A DNA stretch of 64,000 nucleotides from Herbiconiux ginsengi (GTDB lineage Bacteria; Actinomycetota; Actinomycetes; Actinomycetales; Microbacteriaceae), in the NCBI RefSeq assembly GCF_900107435.1, contig NZ_FNPZ01000001.1, forward strand, positions 34,960 to 98,959, read 5' to 3'. The notes under the pieces were generated by a model, which did no database searches, was not told where the DNA came from, and was given only the letters and a program-made list of their open reading frames with translations. Shown in pieces: positions 36,198 through 44,487 of this stretch (positions are counted from its first letter, which is position 1; each line of letters begins with the position of its first letter). The position numbers and the translations under genes were made by a program.

Positions 36198-36806
36198 CTA
36201 CAGCGCACCGGTCTCGTCGGCCGGCGGATCGGCGGGCACCTCACCGGTTCCGGCGTCCAGGCCGGGGCCGGCGTAGTCGGTGCCGAGCACCACCGTGAGC
36301 GCGGCTCCCTGGAAGGTGGAGGACTGCTCGGTGGCGGCATTGCCGAGCAACTGCGCGAGGCCCAGGGCCGCCCCCTCGTTCGCCGGGTCTTCGTAGTAGA
36401 CGGTGGTGGTGGCGAAGTCGGTCGAGCTCGCGTTGGCCATGGTGCCGACGTTCCAGCCGCCGGCGATGGCGGCCTGCCCCACGCGGCCGGCGAGCCCCAC
36501 GTTGTCGGTTCCGTTCAGCACGGTCACCGCGAGGGTGCCGTCGGTCACCGGCGTGATCGTCGGAGTCGGAGTGGGGGTGTCGGATGGCGCTGCTGTGCTG
36601 GTGCCGCCGAACGCATCCGTGAACTGGATGTTGTTGTTGATCACGGCGAGGTAGGTGACGCCGCCGCCCACTAGGAGAGCGGTGGCGAGGGCGGCCCAGG
36701 CCACCACGATCCAGCCGCGGCCGCGTGGCCGGGGTCCGCGATGGGCGCCCACGCGTTCGCGGTGGGCGGGCAGGTGGTCGAAGCTGTCCTCGGGGAAACG
36801 GGCCAT
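36198..36806 (-). CDS. LytR_C-domain membrane protein
   Basis: 202 aa. A cytosolic basic N-terminus and one membrane helix (about 33-56) are followed by a Thr/Pro linker. The LytR_C domain (about 92-180) starts LAVTVLNGTDNVGLAGRVGQ and has the usual FATTTVYYEDPANEGAAL. The domain is outside the membrane and is thought to act near the wall. It follows DUF3263 by 15 bp, an arrangement conserved in actinobacteria (Rv0430-Rv0431). Confidence 0.9.
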   Translation of the reverse strand: MARFPEDSFDHLPAHRERVGAHRGPRPRGRGWIVVAWAALATALLVGGGVTYLAVINNNIQFTDAFGGTSTAAPSDTPTPTPTITPVTDGTLAVTVLNGTDNVGLAGRVGQAAIAGGWNVGTMANASSTDFATTTVYYEDPANEGAALGLAQLLGNAATEQSSTFQGAALTVVLGTDYAGPGLDAGTGEVPADPPADETGAL

Positions 36807-36821
36807 GGGGTGAGTGAGGTC

Positions 36822-37112
36822 CTAGTCGTCGCGCGACAGCAATCGAGCGGAACGCGCGGCCATTCGCGCATCCCGCACCCGCTGAAGCCTCTTGATGAGC
36901 ATCGGATCGTGCGCGAGAGCGGCCGGGGAGTCGATCAGCGCACCGAGAAGTTGATAGTACCGGGCCGAGGAGAGACCGAACTCCTTGCGGATGGCCTGCT
37001 CCTTCGCGCCGGCGTGCTTCCACCACGCGCGCTCGAAGGCGAGGATGCGGGCGTCGCGGTCGTTGAGAGGAGCGGGCACACCCGGCTGCGGCAGTTCTTC
37101 GGCGGCGGCCAT
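36822..37112 (-). CDS. DUF3263 protein
   Basis: 96 aa. It contains the whole DUF3263 motif: ILAFERAWWKHAGAKEQAIR, then FGLSSARYYQLLGALIDSPA. The latter reads like a helix-turn-helix, so the protein may bind DNA; no function is proven. It is in an operon with the LytR_C gene. Confidence 0.9.
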   Translation of the reverse strand: MAAAEELPQPGVPAPLNDRDARILAFERAWWKHAGAKEQAIRKEFGLSSARYYQLLGALIDSPAALAHDPMLIKRLQRVRDARMAARSARLLSRDD

Positions 37113-37216
37113 CCCGCTCCTTCCTTCTCGAATTCTGTCGTCATCATATTCGCGCGCGCCTCAACGCTCGCCGATAGCGGCGGCGGGCCGCGCGATCATC
37201 GGCTGCCCCGCAGCGC

Positions 37217-37690
37217 TCAGTCGGCGCTGTCGTCGTTTCCGGGCCGGAACATGGAGAGATGCGGGATGCCCGCCTCCACGAACTCGTCGCCGAAGGCCAC
37301 GAAGCCGAACCGGGCGTAGAGCGGAGCGATGTAGCTCTGCGCATGGAGCAGCATCGATTCGTCGCCGAACTGGTCGAGCACCTGGGCGATCAGCACCTGC
37401 GCCAGACCCTGCCCCCGGAAATCCGGATGCACGACGACCCGTCCGATCAGCCGGCGCGCGTCTTCGTGCTCGGGCTCCGCATCCGTCAGCACCCGCAGGT
37501 AGGCGACCGTCTGCCCGCCCTCGGCGATCCAGTAGTGCAAGGTCTCGGGCTCGGCGTCGCGCCAGTCGAGCTCGGTCTCGTCGACCTTCTGCTCCACGAA
37601 GAAGACGTCGGTGCGGAGCTTCAAGAAGGCGTAGAGCTCGGCGGTCGTCAGCTCGGTCCAGCGCTTCTGAACGGGGGAATGGGCAGCCAC
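37217..37690 (-). CDS. ElaA-like GNAT acetyltransferase
   Basis: 157 aa. The ElaA pattern is clear: LRTDVFFVEQKVDETELDWRD near the N-terminus, then the acetyl-CoA loop VVHPDFRGQGLAQVLI (about 87-102), HAQSYIAPLYARFGFV and a C-terminal PHLSM. The substrate is unknown. It is divergent from msrB with 59 bp between starts. Confidence 0.9.
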   Translation of the reverse strand: MAAHSPVQKRWTELTTAELYAFLKLRTDVFFVEQKVDETELDWRDAEPETLHYWIAEGGQTVAYLRVLTDAEPEHEDARRLIGRVVVHPDFRGQGLAQVLIAQVLDQFGDESMLLHAQSYIAPLYARFGFVAFGDEFVEAGIPHLSMFRPGNDDSAD

Positions 37691-37749
37691 CTGCCAGAGT
37701 TTACTGGGATGATTGACGATCGTCCGCCCGAATCATTTGCAGGAGCACC

Positions 37750-38151
37750 ATGACCTACGAGGTACAGAAGTCCGACGACGCCTGGCGCGAAGAACTCTCC
37801 AGCGAAGAGTTCGCCGTGCTGCGCGAGGCCGCCACCGAACGCCCCTGGACGGGTGAGCTGCTCGACGAGAACCGCGAGGGCGTCTACAAGTGCAAGGCCT
37901 GCGGTCAGGAGCTGTTCCGCAGCACCACGAAGTTCGACTCGCACTGCGGCTGGCCGAGCTTCTACGACCCGACCGGTTCAGACGCGGTGGAACTGATCGA
38001 AGACCGTTCGCTCGGCATGGTGCGCACCGAGGTGCGCTGCTCGAACTGCGGGTCGCACCTCGGTCACCTCTTCGACGACGCACCGCAGACGCCCACGGGC
38101 GACCGCTACTGCATGAACTCGATCTCGCTCAGCTTCGAAGCGGCCGAGTAG
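37750..38151 (+). CDS. msrB: Peptide-methionine (R)-S-oxide reductase
   Basis: 133 aa, standard MsrB length. The zinc cysteines are CKACG (about 47-50) and CSNCG (about 97-100), then HLGHLFDD, and the catalytic Cys in RYCMNSISL near the C-terminus. It repairs R-methionine sulfoxide in proteins using thioredoxin. The start ATG 37750 has AGGAGC upstream. The nitroreductase gene starts 2 nt past its stop. Confidence 0.97.
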   Translation: MTYEVQKSDDAWREELSSEEFAVLREAATERPWTGELLDENREGVYKCKACGQELFRSTTKFDSHCGWPSFYDPTGSDAVELIEDRSLGMVRTEVRCSNCGSHLGHLFDDAPQTPTGDRYCMNSISLSFEAAE

Positions 38152-38153
38152 GA

Positions 38154-38705
38154 GTGCCCGGCGTCAAGGAGGCGATGCTCGCCCGGCGTTCGTCGTCGAA
38201 GGTGACGGATGTCGCGCCCAGCCACGCCGAGATCGCCTCGTTCGTCGACGCGGCCGGCCAGCTCGCCGACCACAGCGGACTGCGACCGTGGCGCATCATC
38301 GAGATCCGCGGCGACGCTCGCGACGTCTTGGGCGGCGCGCTGGCCAAGGCTGACGGCGCAAAGGGGAAGGATGCCGAGAAGTTCCGTGGCAAGGCCCACC
38401 GCGCCCCGCTCGTGCTGGCCGTCGTTGCCTCGTTCAAGCCGAGCCACAAGGTGCCGCGCTGGGAGCAGGAGGCCGTGGCGTCCGGGGTGGCGCACGGACT
38501 CTCACTGCTGCTCGACGACGAGGGCTGGGGCGTGTTCTGGCGCACCGGCGAGCTGACCCGCACCGAGCCCGTGCGAGCGGCGCACCGGCTCGGCAAGCAC
38601 GAGGAACTGCTCGGCTGGCTCTACGTCGGCGGCCTGCCCGACCGCGGCAAGAAGGAGCGGCCGAAGGGGCGCATCCGTCTCGCGGAGCACCTCTCCAGCC
38701 TCTGA
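38154..38705 (+). CDS. Nitroreductase-family flavoprotein
   Basis: 183 aa from GTG 38154, which directly follows the msrB stop. ATG 38175 is an alternative, but its AAGGAGG is too close. The fold signature is AMLARRSSSKVTDVAPSHAE with ADHSGLRPWRIIEIRGDAR at the N-terminus, and RWEQEAVASGVAHGLSLLLDDEGWG in the middle. It is an FMN oxidoreductase using NAD(P)H. Coupling to msrB suggests a part in redox repair; the substrate is unknown. Confidence 0.88.
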   Translation: MPGVKEAMLARRSSSKVTDVAPSHAEIASFVDAAGQLADHSGLRPWRIIEIRGDARDVLGGALAKADGAKGKDAEKFRGKAHRAPLVLAVVASFKPSHKVPRWEQEAVASGVAHGLSLLLDDEGWGVFWRTGELTRTEPVRAAHRLGKHEELLGWLYVGGLPDRGKKERPKGRIRLAEHLSSL

Positions 38706-38720
38706 GCGCCCACACGCTCT

Positions 38721-38788
38721 GTTTCGGGAGGAGCTGAAGCGAACCTCGCCCGCAATCGCGGGAGGTTCGGCTGTCCTCCTCCCGAAAC
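38721..38788. terminator. Compound stem-loop between convergent genes
   Basis: The outer arms GTTTCGGGAGGAG (38721-38733) and CTCCTCCCGAAAC (38776-38788) are perfect. Inside them CGAACCTC/GAGGTTCG and CCGC/GCGG form further stems. The outer arms share TTCGGGAGGA with the stem-loop at 15104. Confidence 0.7.
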
Positions 38789-38797
38789 GCGCCAAGG

Positions 38798-39589
38798 TCA
38801 GAGAGCGGCGAGCCACTCGGCGAATGTCTGGCGGCCCAGCCGGGCACCCCGAGCGGTGAGCAGGGTGCCGTCGCGCAAGGCCCGGCCCCACGCGCCGGGC
38901 AGCGGCACCTGCAGCACCGGGCGCTTCTGCCCGGTGGCTGCGAGGTAGCGCCGCACCATTTCGGCCATGTTCTCCTCACGCGGACCGCCGAGGTCGCGGT
39001 CGAGCCCGCGCGGATCGCCGAGCGCGATCTCCACGAGCGCCTCCGCCACCTCGACTGCCGCGACCGGCTGCGACCGCATGGTGGGCACGAGCTGCAGCGG
39101 CCCCATCCGCCCCTGCTCCGCGATCTGCACGGCGAATTCGTGGAACTGGGTGGCGCGCAGGATGCTCCACCCGACGGGCTCGGCCATGACCAGGTCTTCC
39201 TGCACCTTCTTGCCCGCATAGTAAGCCGACGGCGCCGCGGCCGCCCCCACGATCGACAGCGCCACGTGGTGCGGAACCCCGGCCGCACGCTCGGCGGCCA
39301 GAAGGTTGCGAGTGACGGCGCCGAAGAACGCGGTCGACGTCGCCGCCGAGGTCGTGGCGATGGAGGAGACGTCGATCACTGCCGCACACCCGGCGAGCAC
39401 GACGGTCAGCCCTCGCGGCGCACCCGACGCCGCGGCCCCCTCCGTCACCCCGGCGGTCGCTGCATCCTGGGCACTCAGATCGTGGCCCGTGGAGCGGGTC
39501 AGCACCACGGCAGCGTGCCCCGCCGCGCCGAGCAGCTCCACGACGTGCCGCCCCACCGCGCCGGTGCCGCCGGCCACCGCGACCCTCAT
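38798..39589 (-). CDS. NAD(P)-binding NmrA/epimerase-type protein
   Basis: 263 aa. The Rossmann motif [15 protein letters not shown] opens the protein. The short-chain-type YxxxK is YYAGKK (about 122-127), and the region VGWSILRATQFHEF is typical of atypical SDRs of the NmrA kind. Such proteins are redox sensors or epimerases/reductases. It overlaps the upstream membrane gene by 4 bp. The operon is divergent from an ECF41 sigma factor, whose usual partners are carboxymuconolactone decarboxylases, oxidoreductases or epimerases, which this fits. Confidence 0.88.
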   Translation of the reverse strand: MRVAVAGGTGAVGRHVVELLGAAGHAAVVLTRSTGHDLSAQDAATAGVTEGAAASGAPRGLTVVLAGCAAVIDVSSIATTSAATSTAFFGAVTRNLLAAERAAGVPHHVALSIVGAAAAPSAYYAGKKVQEDLVMAEPVGWSILRATQFHEFAVQIAEQGRMGPLQLVPTMRSQPVAAVEVAEALVEIALGDPRGLDRDLGGPREENMAEMVRRYLAATGQKRPVLQVPLPGAWGRALRDGTLLTARGARLGRQTFAEWLAAL

Positions 39590-40101
39590 CGTTCGGCCCC
39601 CACACCCGTGGGGCGCGCTTCGTCGGCGCCGTCATCCGCGTTCACGACCGCATCCGCAGCGCCGGCCGCGCCACCTCCCCCCGCGCCGACCGGCGTCACC
39701 ACCACGGGCCGGGCGGGCAGCGCCAGCAGCACACCGAGCGCGAGACTGATGCCGAGACTCACCACGTTGCCCACGACGTCGATCGCCGAGCCTTCGAGGT
39801 GCAGCAGGTGGTAGTCGAAGTGGATCGCGCCGAATACGGCCCAGCCGAGCCCGACGACCCGCCCCGGCGCCGCCGTGCGCGTGAAAACGGCGGCCACGCT
39901 CGCGGCGGTCAGCCCGAGGTAGAGCCCGCCGACGTCGCGGATGAGGTGCTCGTTGAAGGGCCCGTCGGCCGAGATCCAGGTGAGGCCGAGCCCCGGGAAG
40001 GCGTCGTAGAACGACTCGGGCAAGAAGGCGGCCCAGAGGCCGACGTAAGCACCGAGGATCGCCGTGGCGGCGAGCAGGATGCGTCGAGGTGTGCTGTTCA
40101 T
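39586..40101 (-). CDS. Four-helix membrane protein, ECF41-linked
   Basis: 171 aa from ATG 40101. Four hydrophobic segments (about 6-26, 50-72, 82-100, 112-132) are followed by a Gly/Ala/Asp-rich tail. FPGLGLTWISADGPFNEHLIRDVGG after the first helix (key residues FNEHLIRDVGG) is shared with a family of uncharacterised actinobacterial membrane proteins. No enzymatic motif is visible. A CGTC box about 10 nt before the ATG implies a nearly leaderless mRNA. Its stop overlaps the NmrA gene start. Confidence 0.82.
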   Translation of the reverse strand: MNSTPRRILLAATAILGAYVGLWAAFLPESFYDAFPGLGLTWISADGPFNEHLIRDVGGLYLGLTAASVAAVFTRTAAPGRVVGLGWAVFGAIHFDYHLLHLEGSAIDVVGNVVSLGISLALGVLLALPARPVVVTPVGAGGGGAAGAADAVVNADDGADEARPTGVGAER

Positions 40102-40110
40102 ACCCGTCAA

Positions 40111-40137
40111 GACGAGACGCGGGCCCGGAATGTGAAC
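40111..40137 (-). promoter_or_regulatory. ECF41-type promoter of the membrane protein/NmrA operon
   Basis: On the minus strand GTTCACA, 16 bp, CGTC. The ECF41 consensus as I recall it is TGTCACA-N16-CGTC; five of seven -35 bases, the exact spacer and all -10 bases match. Confidence 0.6.
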
Positions 40138-40141
40138 CGCA

Positions 40142-40168
40142 CCTCACATCCGGCCGCCCGACCTCGTC
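40142..40168 (+). promoter_or_regulatory. ECF41-type promoter of the sigma factor gene
   Basis: On the plus strand CCTCACA, 16 bp, CGTC, matching the same pattern (TCACA-N16-CGTC) in the other direction, 5 bp from the minus-strand copy. It suggests that the sigma factor transcribes its own gene. Confidence 0.55.
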
Positions 40169-40226
40169 TGAACAGGTGACGGAGCGCCGCCGACGCGGGA
40201 TGATGGGCGTAGCGAGGGAGTGACGG

Positions 40227-41147
40227 ATGAGCGGACCCGACGACCGCCCCACGGTCGACGCCGAGGTCATCGGCGAGCGCCGGCACCTGATGAGCCTGGC
40301 CTATCGGATGCTCGGCACGGTCGCCGAGGCCGAGGACGCGGTGCAGGAGACCTACACGCGCTGGTACCGGATGTCGCCGGCCGAACGCGACGCGATCGAG
40401 GCGCCCCGAGGATGGCTCACCCGGGTGTGCAGCAGGATCTGCCTCGACGTGCTCGCCTCGGCGCGGGTGCGTCGCGAGCGCTACATCGGCCCCTGGCTGC
40501 CCGAGCCCGTGCCCTCCGACACCTTCGCCGGCGCGCTCGGCAGCGGCGGGGCATCCGGATCGGAGGATCCGCTCGACCGGGTGACTCTCGACGACTCGGT
40601 CAGCACCGCCTTGCTCGTCGTGCTCGAAGCGATGACGCCGGCCGAGCGGGTGAGCTTCGTGCTGCACGACGTGTTCGCGGTGCCGTTCGACGAGATCGCG
40701 GAGACGGTGGGGCGTTCACCCGCGGCCGTGCGCAAGCTCGCGGCATCCGCTCGTCACCGGGTGTCGGCGAGTCGTGCCCGGCAGGTGAGCCGGGCGCAGC
40801 ACGATGAGGTGGTGCGCGCGTTCTCGGCAGCGAGCCGCACGGGCGACTTCTCGGCCCTCATCGCGGTGCTCGATCCCGACGTCGTGCTGCGCTCCGACGG
40901 CGGTGGCATCGTGTCGGCCGCCCGCCATCCCGTGCGGGGTGCCGACAACGTGGCCCGTTTCCTCTTCGGCCTGCTGTCGAAGCGCCCCGGACTCGAGGTG
41001 GTGGAGCAGGAGACGCCCGACGGCCTCGGCTATGCCATCTGGGAGGAGGGCCGCATCGTCGGCGTCGTGACGTTGAACGTGGTCGACGGCGCGGTCGCCG
41101 ATCTGTGGATCGTCGTCAACCCCGACAAACTGTCGCTCTGGAACTGA
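40227..41147 (+). CDS. ECF41-family RNA polymerase sigma factor (SigJ-like) with SnoaL-type C-terminal domain
   Basis: 306 aa, longer than a plain ECF sigma. Region 2 (about 18-85) has LAYRMLGTVAEAEDAVQETY. WLPEP follows at about 90. Region 4 (about 125-180) has MTPAERVSFVLHDVFAVPFD, then EIAETVGRSPAAVRKLASSA-like helices. The C-terminal SnoaL-like domain (from about 190) carries DGGG and ends with NPDKL (298-302), both hallmarks of ECF41, where this domain controls activity in place of an anti-sigma factor. The ribosome site is GAGGGAG. It is divergent from its likely target operon. Confidence 0.93.
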   Translation: MSGPDDRPTVDAEVIGERRHLMSLAYRMLGTVAEAEDAVQETYTRWYRMSPAERDAIEAPRGWLTRVCSRICLDVLASARVRRERYIGPWLPEPVPSDTFAGALGSGGASGSEDPLDRVTLDDSVSTALLVVLEAMTPAERVSFVLHDVFAVPFDEIAETVGRSPAAVRKLAASARHRVSASRARQVSRAQHDEVVRAFSAASRTGDFSALIAVLDPDVVLRSDGGGIVSAARHPVRGADNVARFLFGLLSKRPGLEVVEQETPDGLGYAIWEEGRIVGVVTLNVVDGAVADLWIVVNPDKLSLWN

Positions 41148-41190
41148 CACAGCGGTCGGCAGCCGGGCGGGCGTGGCCTACGATTGTCCG

Positions 41191-42492
41191 GTGACTGAAC
41201 TGGATTCCGCTCCAGTCGACGAAGACTCCCCCTCAGCCCCGGTCGGCCCCGCCCAAGACACGGACGCCGGGCCCGCGCCCATCCGCGACGTGGGCGTCGT
41301 GCGCCGCTGGCTGGCCATCGTGGCGCTCGCACTCGGCGGCTTCGGCATCGGCGTGACCGAGTTCGTGACGATGGGGCTGCTGCCGAATATCGCCCGAGAC
41401 CTGCTGCCCGGCACCTACTCGGTCGACCCGGCATCGGCCAACGCTTCGGCCGGCTACCTCGTCTCGGCCTACGCCCTCGGTGTCGTGATCGGCGCTCCGA
41501 CCATCGCCGCCGCGGCCGCCCGCTGGCCGCGCAAGCGCCTGCTCGTGGTGCTCGTGTCGGTGTTCGTGGCGGGCAACCTGCTCTCGGCCGTGCTGCCCTC
41601 CTTCGGTCTCGTGCTCGCGGCGCGCTTCCTCAGCGGACTGCCACATGGCGCCTATTTCGGCATCGCCTCGCTCGTCGCGGCGTCGCTGATGGGCCCGGGC
41701 AAGCGGGCGCGGGGAGTCTCGTTCGTGCTCGCCGGTCTCGCCATCGCCAACGTCGTCGGCGTGCCCGCGGGCACCTTCATCGGCCAGGAGCTCGGATGGC
41801 GCAGCGCCTATCTCATGGTCACCGTCATCTTCGCGCTGACGCTCGTGGCCATCCTCGCGGCCGTGCCGTTCCGCCCGGGCGACCCGAGCGCCACGATGCG
41901 GAATGAACTGCGCGTCTTCAGCCGGTTGCAGGTGTGGCTCACCCTGGTGCTGGCGTCGATCGGTTTCGGCGGCGTGTTCGCCGTGTACACCTTCATCGCC
42001 CCCGTGGTCACCGACGTCGCCGGTCTCGCGAGCGGCGTGGTGCCCTGGGTGCTCGTGATGTTCGGCGTGGGCATGACGGGCGGCAACTTCCTGAGCGGCT
42101 GGCTCGCCGACCGTTCGGTGAGCCGCACCCTGCTGGCCAGCCTGAGCGCCCTCGGGCTCTCAGCCCTCGGATTCGCCTTGTTCGCGAACACGACCCCAGG
42201 CCTGTTGATCTTCATCTTCTTGATCGGCGCCTGCGCAGGAGCCTGCTCCCCCGCCATCCAGACCCGGCTGATGGATGTCTCGCACAACGCCCAGTCGATC
42301 GCGGCCGCACTCAACCACTCCTCGCTCAACATCGGCAACAGCGTCGGCGCCTTCCTCGGCGGCCTGGCCATCGCGGCCGGGTTCGGCTATCTCTCGCCGG
42401 CCGTCGTGGGCGTAGGGCTCGCGGCAGTGGGCCTCGCCGTGCTGGTGCTCTCACTCGGCATCGACCGTCGTCGGGCGCGCGCCGCCCACTAG
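41191..42492 (+). CDS. MFS efflux transporter (AraJ/DHA1 type)
   Basis: 433 aa from GTG 41191; TACGAT ends 7 nt before it, a leaderless start. Twelve membrane helices are visible. Motif A-like GVTEFVTMGLLPNIA stands in the first helix pair, and GAPTIAAAAARWPRKRLLV in loop 2-3 is the DHA1 signature. The N-terminal 35 residues are an acidic Pro-rich cytosolic tail. It is probably a proton-coupled exporter of sugars or drugs. The substrate is unknown. There is no local regulator. Confidence 0.92.
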   Translation: MTELDSAPVDEDSPSAPVGPAQDTDAGPAPIRDVGVVRRWLAIVALALGGFGIGVTEFVTMGLLPNIARDLLPGTYSVDPASANASAGYLVSAYALGVVIGAPTIAAAAARWPRKRLLVVLVSVFVAGNLLSAVLPSFGLVLAARFLSGLPHGAYFGIASLVAASLMGPGKRARGVSFVLAGLAIANVVGVPAGTFIGQELGWRSAYLMVTVIFALTLVAILAAVPFRPGDPSATMRNELRVFSRLQVWLTLVLASIGFGGVFAVYTFIAPVVTDVAGLASGVVPWVLVMFGVGMTGGNFLSGWLADRSVSRTLLASLSALGLSALGFALFANTTPGLLIFIFLIGACAGACSPAIQTRLMDVSHNAQSIAAALNHSSLNIGNSVGAFLGGLAIAAGFGYLSPAVVGVGLAAVGLAVLVLSLGIDRRRARAAH

Positions 42493-42501
42493 GGTGTGGG
42501 C

Positions 42502-42966
42502 ATGCCCGTGCGCCGCGCCACCCTCGACGACCTCGACGCCGTCGCCCCGCTCTTCGACGCCTACCGCGAGTTCTACGGTCTTCCCGGCGATTCCGGCACC
42601 TCAGCCGCCGCTCGGGCCTACCTCGGCGACCGGATGAGCCGCGGTGAGTCGATCGTGCTGGTCGCGTCGGCCGATCCCGGAGCGGCCGCGCCTTTCGACG
42701 GGTTCACGCAGCTCTACCCCTCGTTCTGCTCGCTCGAGCTCGCTCCGATCTTCGTGCTCTACGACCTCTTCGTGCACCCGGATGCGCGGGGCCGGGGAGT
42801 CGCGACCGCCCTGCTCGATGCGGCCCGGCAGCTCGGGCTCGACGCCGGTGCCGCGCGACTCGAGCTCTCCACCGCCCACACGAACACGTCGGCGCAGCGC
42901 CTTTACGAGTCGCTCGGCTGGATGCGCGACGAGGAGTACCTACATTACGAGCTCCCCCTGAGCTGA
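42502..42966 (+). CDS. GNAT-family N-acetyltransferase
   Basis: 154 aa from ATG 42502, 7 nt behind TAGGGT (leaderless type). The acetyl-CoA loop is LFVHPDARGRGVATALLDAA (about 90-109), with NTSAQRLYESLGW (about 133-145) as the C-terminal motif. Substrate unknown. It follows the MFS gene by 9 bp but has its own promoter. Confidence 0.9.
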   Translation: MPVRRATLDDLDAVAPLFDAYREFYGLPGDSGTSAAARAYLGDRMSRGESIVLVASADPGAAAPFDGFTQLYPSFCSLELAPIFVLYDLFVHPDARGRGVATALLDAARQLGLDAGAARLELSTAHTNTSAQRLYESLGWMRDEEYLHYELPLS

Positions 42967-43028
42967 CCGGACCCTTCCGGCGCGGGGAGCCGGGCGATAG
43001 CATCAGGCAACGTTTCCGAGGAGGAATC

Positions 43029-43322
43029 ATGACCGACCCGAACGCACCGCAGCCCTACGTCATGCCGCCCGCTCCGCAGTACGGCCAGACGGTGCACGGG
43101 CCGGCCCTGCCGCCCAAGTCGACGGCGGCCGCCTACGCCTTCATGCTCTTCACCCTCGTCGGTGTGGCGGGCATCCAGCACTTCTATCTGGGCAAGATCG
43201 GTCGCGGCATCCTCTGGGTGCTCACCTTCGGACTGCTGGGCATCGGCACGGTCATCGACCTGTTCACGCTGCCGTCGCAGACGAAGACCATCAACGCGCG
43301 CCGGGCGGTCGGCATCCGCTGA
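43029..43322 (+). CDS. TM2-domain membrane protein
   Basis: 97 aa. A Pro/Gln-rich cytosolic N-terminus (1-30) precedes the TM2 domain: two helices with GIQHFYLGKIGRGILWVLTF between them and DLFTLPSQT at the end. GAGGAGG precedes the ATG. TM2 proteins are widespread with no fixed role. Confidence 0.92.
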   Translation: MTDPNAPQPYVMPPAPQYGQTVHGPALPPKSTAAAYAFMLFTLVGVAGIQHFYLGKIGRGILWVLTFGLLGIGTVIDLFTLPSQTKTINARRAVGIR

Positions 43323-43345
43323 TCCCTTCGGCATCCGCTGAGCAC

Positions 43346-43379
43346 GCGGTGTGTGGGGCCGGCTGCGGGACTCGAACCC
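43346..43379. repeat. Duplicated tRNA-Thr 3' end (downstream copy)
   Basis: A 34-bp exact copy of 43432-43465: the 3' third of the tRNA-Thr gene (acceptor strand and T arm) plus 11 bp of flank. Between the copies is a perfect ACGACGC/GCGTCGT hairpin (43381-43397). Confidence 0.9.
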
Positions 43380-43442
43380 CACGACGCATCGCGTCGTGCG
43401 TCACCCGACCCGGCCACGCGGATGACTCAGGGCGGTGTGTGG

Positions 43443-43515
43443 GGCCGGCTGCGGGACTCGAACCCGCAACCCCCGCTTTACAAGAGCGGTGCGCTACCAA
43501 TTGCGCCAAGCCGGC
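43443..43515 (-). tRNA. tRNA-Thr (anticodon TGT)
   Basis: 73-nt cloverleaf on the minus strand. Acceptor GCCGGCT/AGCCGGC, D stem GCGC/GCGC, anticodon stem CCGCT/AGCGG with loop CTTGTAA, T arm GCGGG-TTCGAGT-CCCGC. All stems pair perfectly. CCA is not encoded. Confidence 0.97.
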
Positions 43516-43575
43516 TGGCTGAACACCTCATTCTAGCCACGGCACGGAGGCCGATCCGGTCACCGGCCGATCCGA

Positions 43576-44487
43576 TCAGCCCGCCGCGGTGGGCGTGGGC
43601 GTCGGCGTCGCAGTGGAGGAGTCGTCGCCCGAGACCTGCAGCACGAAGCTCGAGAAGGCATCGGCGTCGGTGAGCGAACCGGTGTACTTCTGGCCGTTCA
43701 CCAGAACGGTCGGGGTACCGGTGACGGCCTGCTCAGTGGTGTTCGGCAGCGGACCCTGCAGGGCGCGGGAGGTCGCATCCGCCACCCAGCCCTTGAACTG
43801 GGTGTCGTCGATGCAGGTGTCGATGTCGCCCTGCGCCGTCACCCCGGCCTGCTTCACGAGGTCTTTCAGGGTGTCGTCGTCGAGGCCCTCGGTGTTCTCG
43901 GCCGGCTGGTTCGAGTAGAGCAGGCCGTTGAACGCCCAGAACTGGTCGGGCGAGTAGTTCGCCACGCAGGCGGCCGCGTTCGCGGCGCGGGTGGAGTACT
44001 TCGAGCCGAGCGACGAGCGGTCGAGGATGGAGAGCGGGTGGATCTCGACGGTCGCGACCCCCGATTTCACCCAGTCGCCGATCTGGGCGTTGTTGGTGCT
44101 CTCGAACTGGCCGCAGAAGGGGCACATGTAGTCGACGTACATCCGGATGTCGACGACACCGGAGGACGTGTCGGGCGTGGTGGGCACGGGGTCTTCGCCG
44201 GCGGCGAGCGCGGGCGTGGTGACGGCGGTGAAATCGGTGCCGATGGTGATGCCGTCGCTGGCCATGTTGAGCGGGCCAGGACCGGCTGGCTTCAGCGTGG
44301 AGGTGATGACGAGCGTGATGCCCACGACGATGGCGATCACGACGACGCTGAGCGAGGAGATCAGGATGACCCGGTTGCGGATGTCTTTCTTGCGCTGCTC
44401 CTCACGGAGCTGCTTCGCCTTCTCACGCGCAGCCTCGCGTCGCTGATTCTTCGAAAGACGCGAGTCGTCTGGTCCGCCAGTGGTCAT
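43576..44487 (-). CDS. Membrane-anchored DsbA/thioredoxin-like oxidoreductase
   Basis: 303 aa from ATG 44487; the upstream frame to 44616 is rejected. A highly charged cytosolic N-terminus (about 1-37) precedes one membrane helix (about 39-62). The DsbA-like domain (about 105-285) has the CPFC active site in YMCPFCGQFE, two further Cys (AAACVANY, DTCIDD) and the cis-Pro loop TGTPTVLV. It forms or isomerises disulfides in exported proteins, as in mycobacterial MSMEG/Rv2969c-like enzymes. The C-terminus ends in Thr/Pro repeats. The leader contains two copies of a 14-bp repeat. Confidence 0.92.
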   Translation of the reverse strand: MTTGGPDDSRLSKNQRREAAREKAKQLREEQRKKDIRNRVILISSLSVVVIAIVVGITLVITSTLKPAGPGPLNMASDGITIGTDFTAVTTPALAAGEDPVPTTPDTSSGVVDIRMYVDYMCPFCGQFESTNNAQIGDWVKSGVATVEIHPLSILDRSSLGSKYSTRAANAAACVANYSPDQFWAFNGLLYSNQPAENTEGLDDDTLKDLVKQAGVTAQGDIDTCIDDTQFKGWVADATSRALQGPLPNTTEQAVTGTPTVLVNGQKYTGSLTDADAFSSFVLQVSGDDSSTATPTPTPTAAG

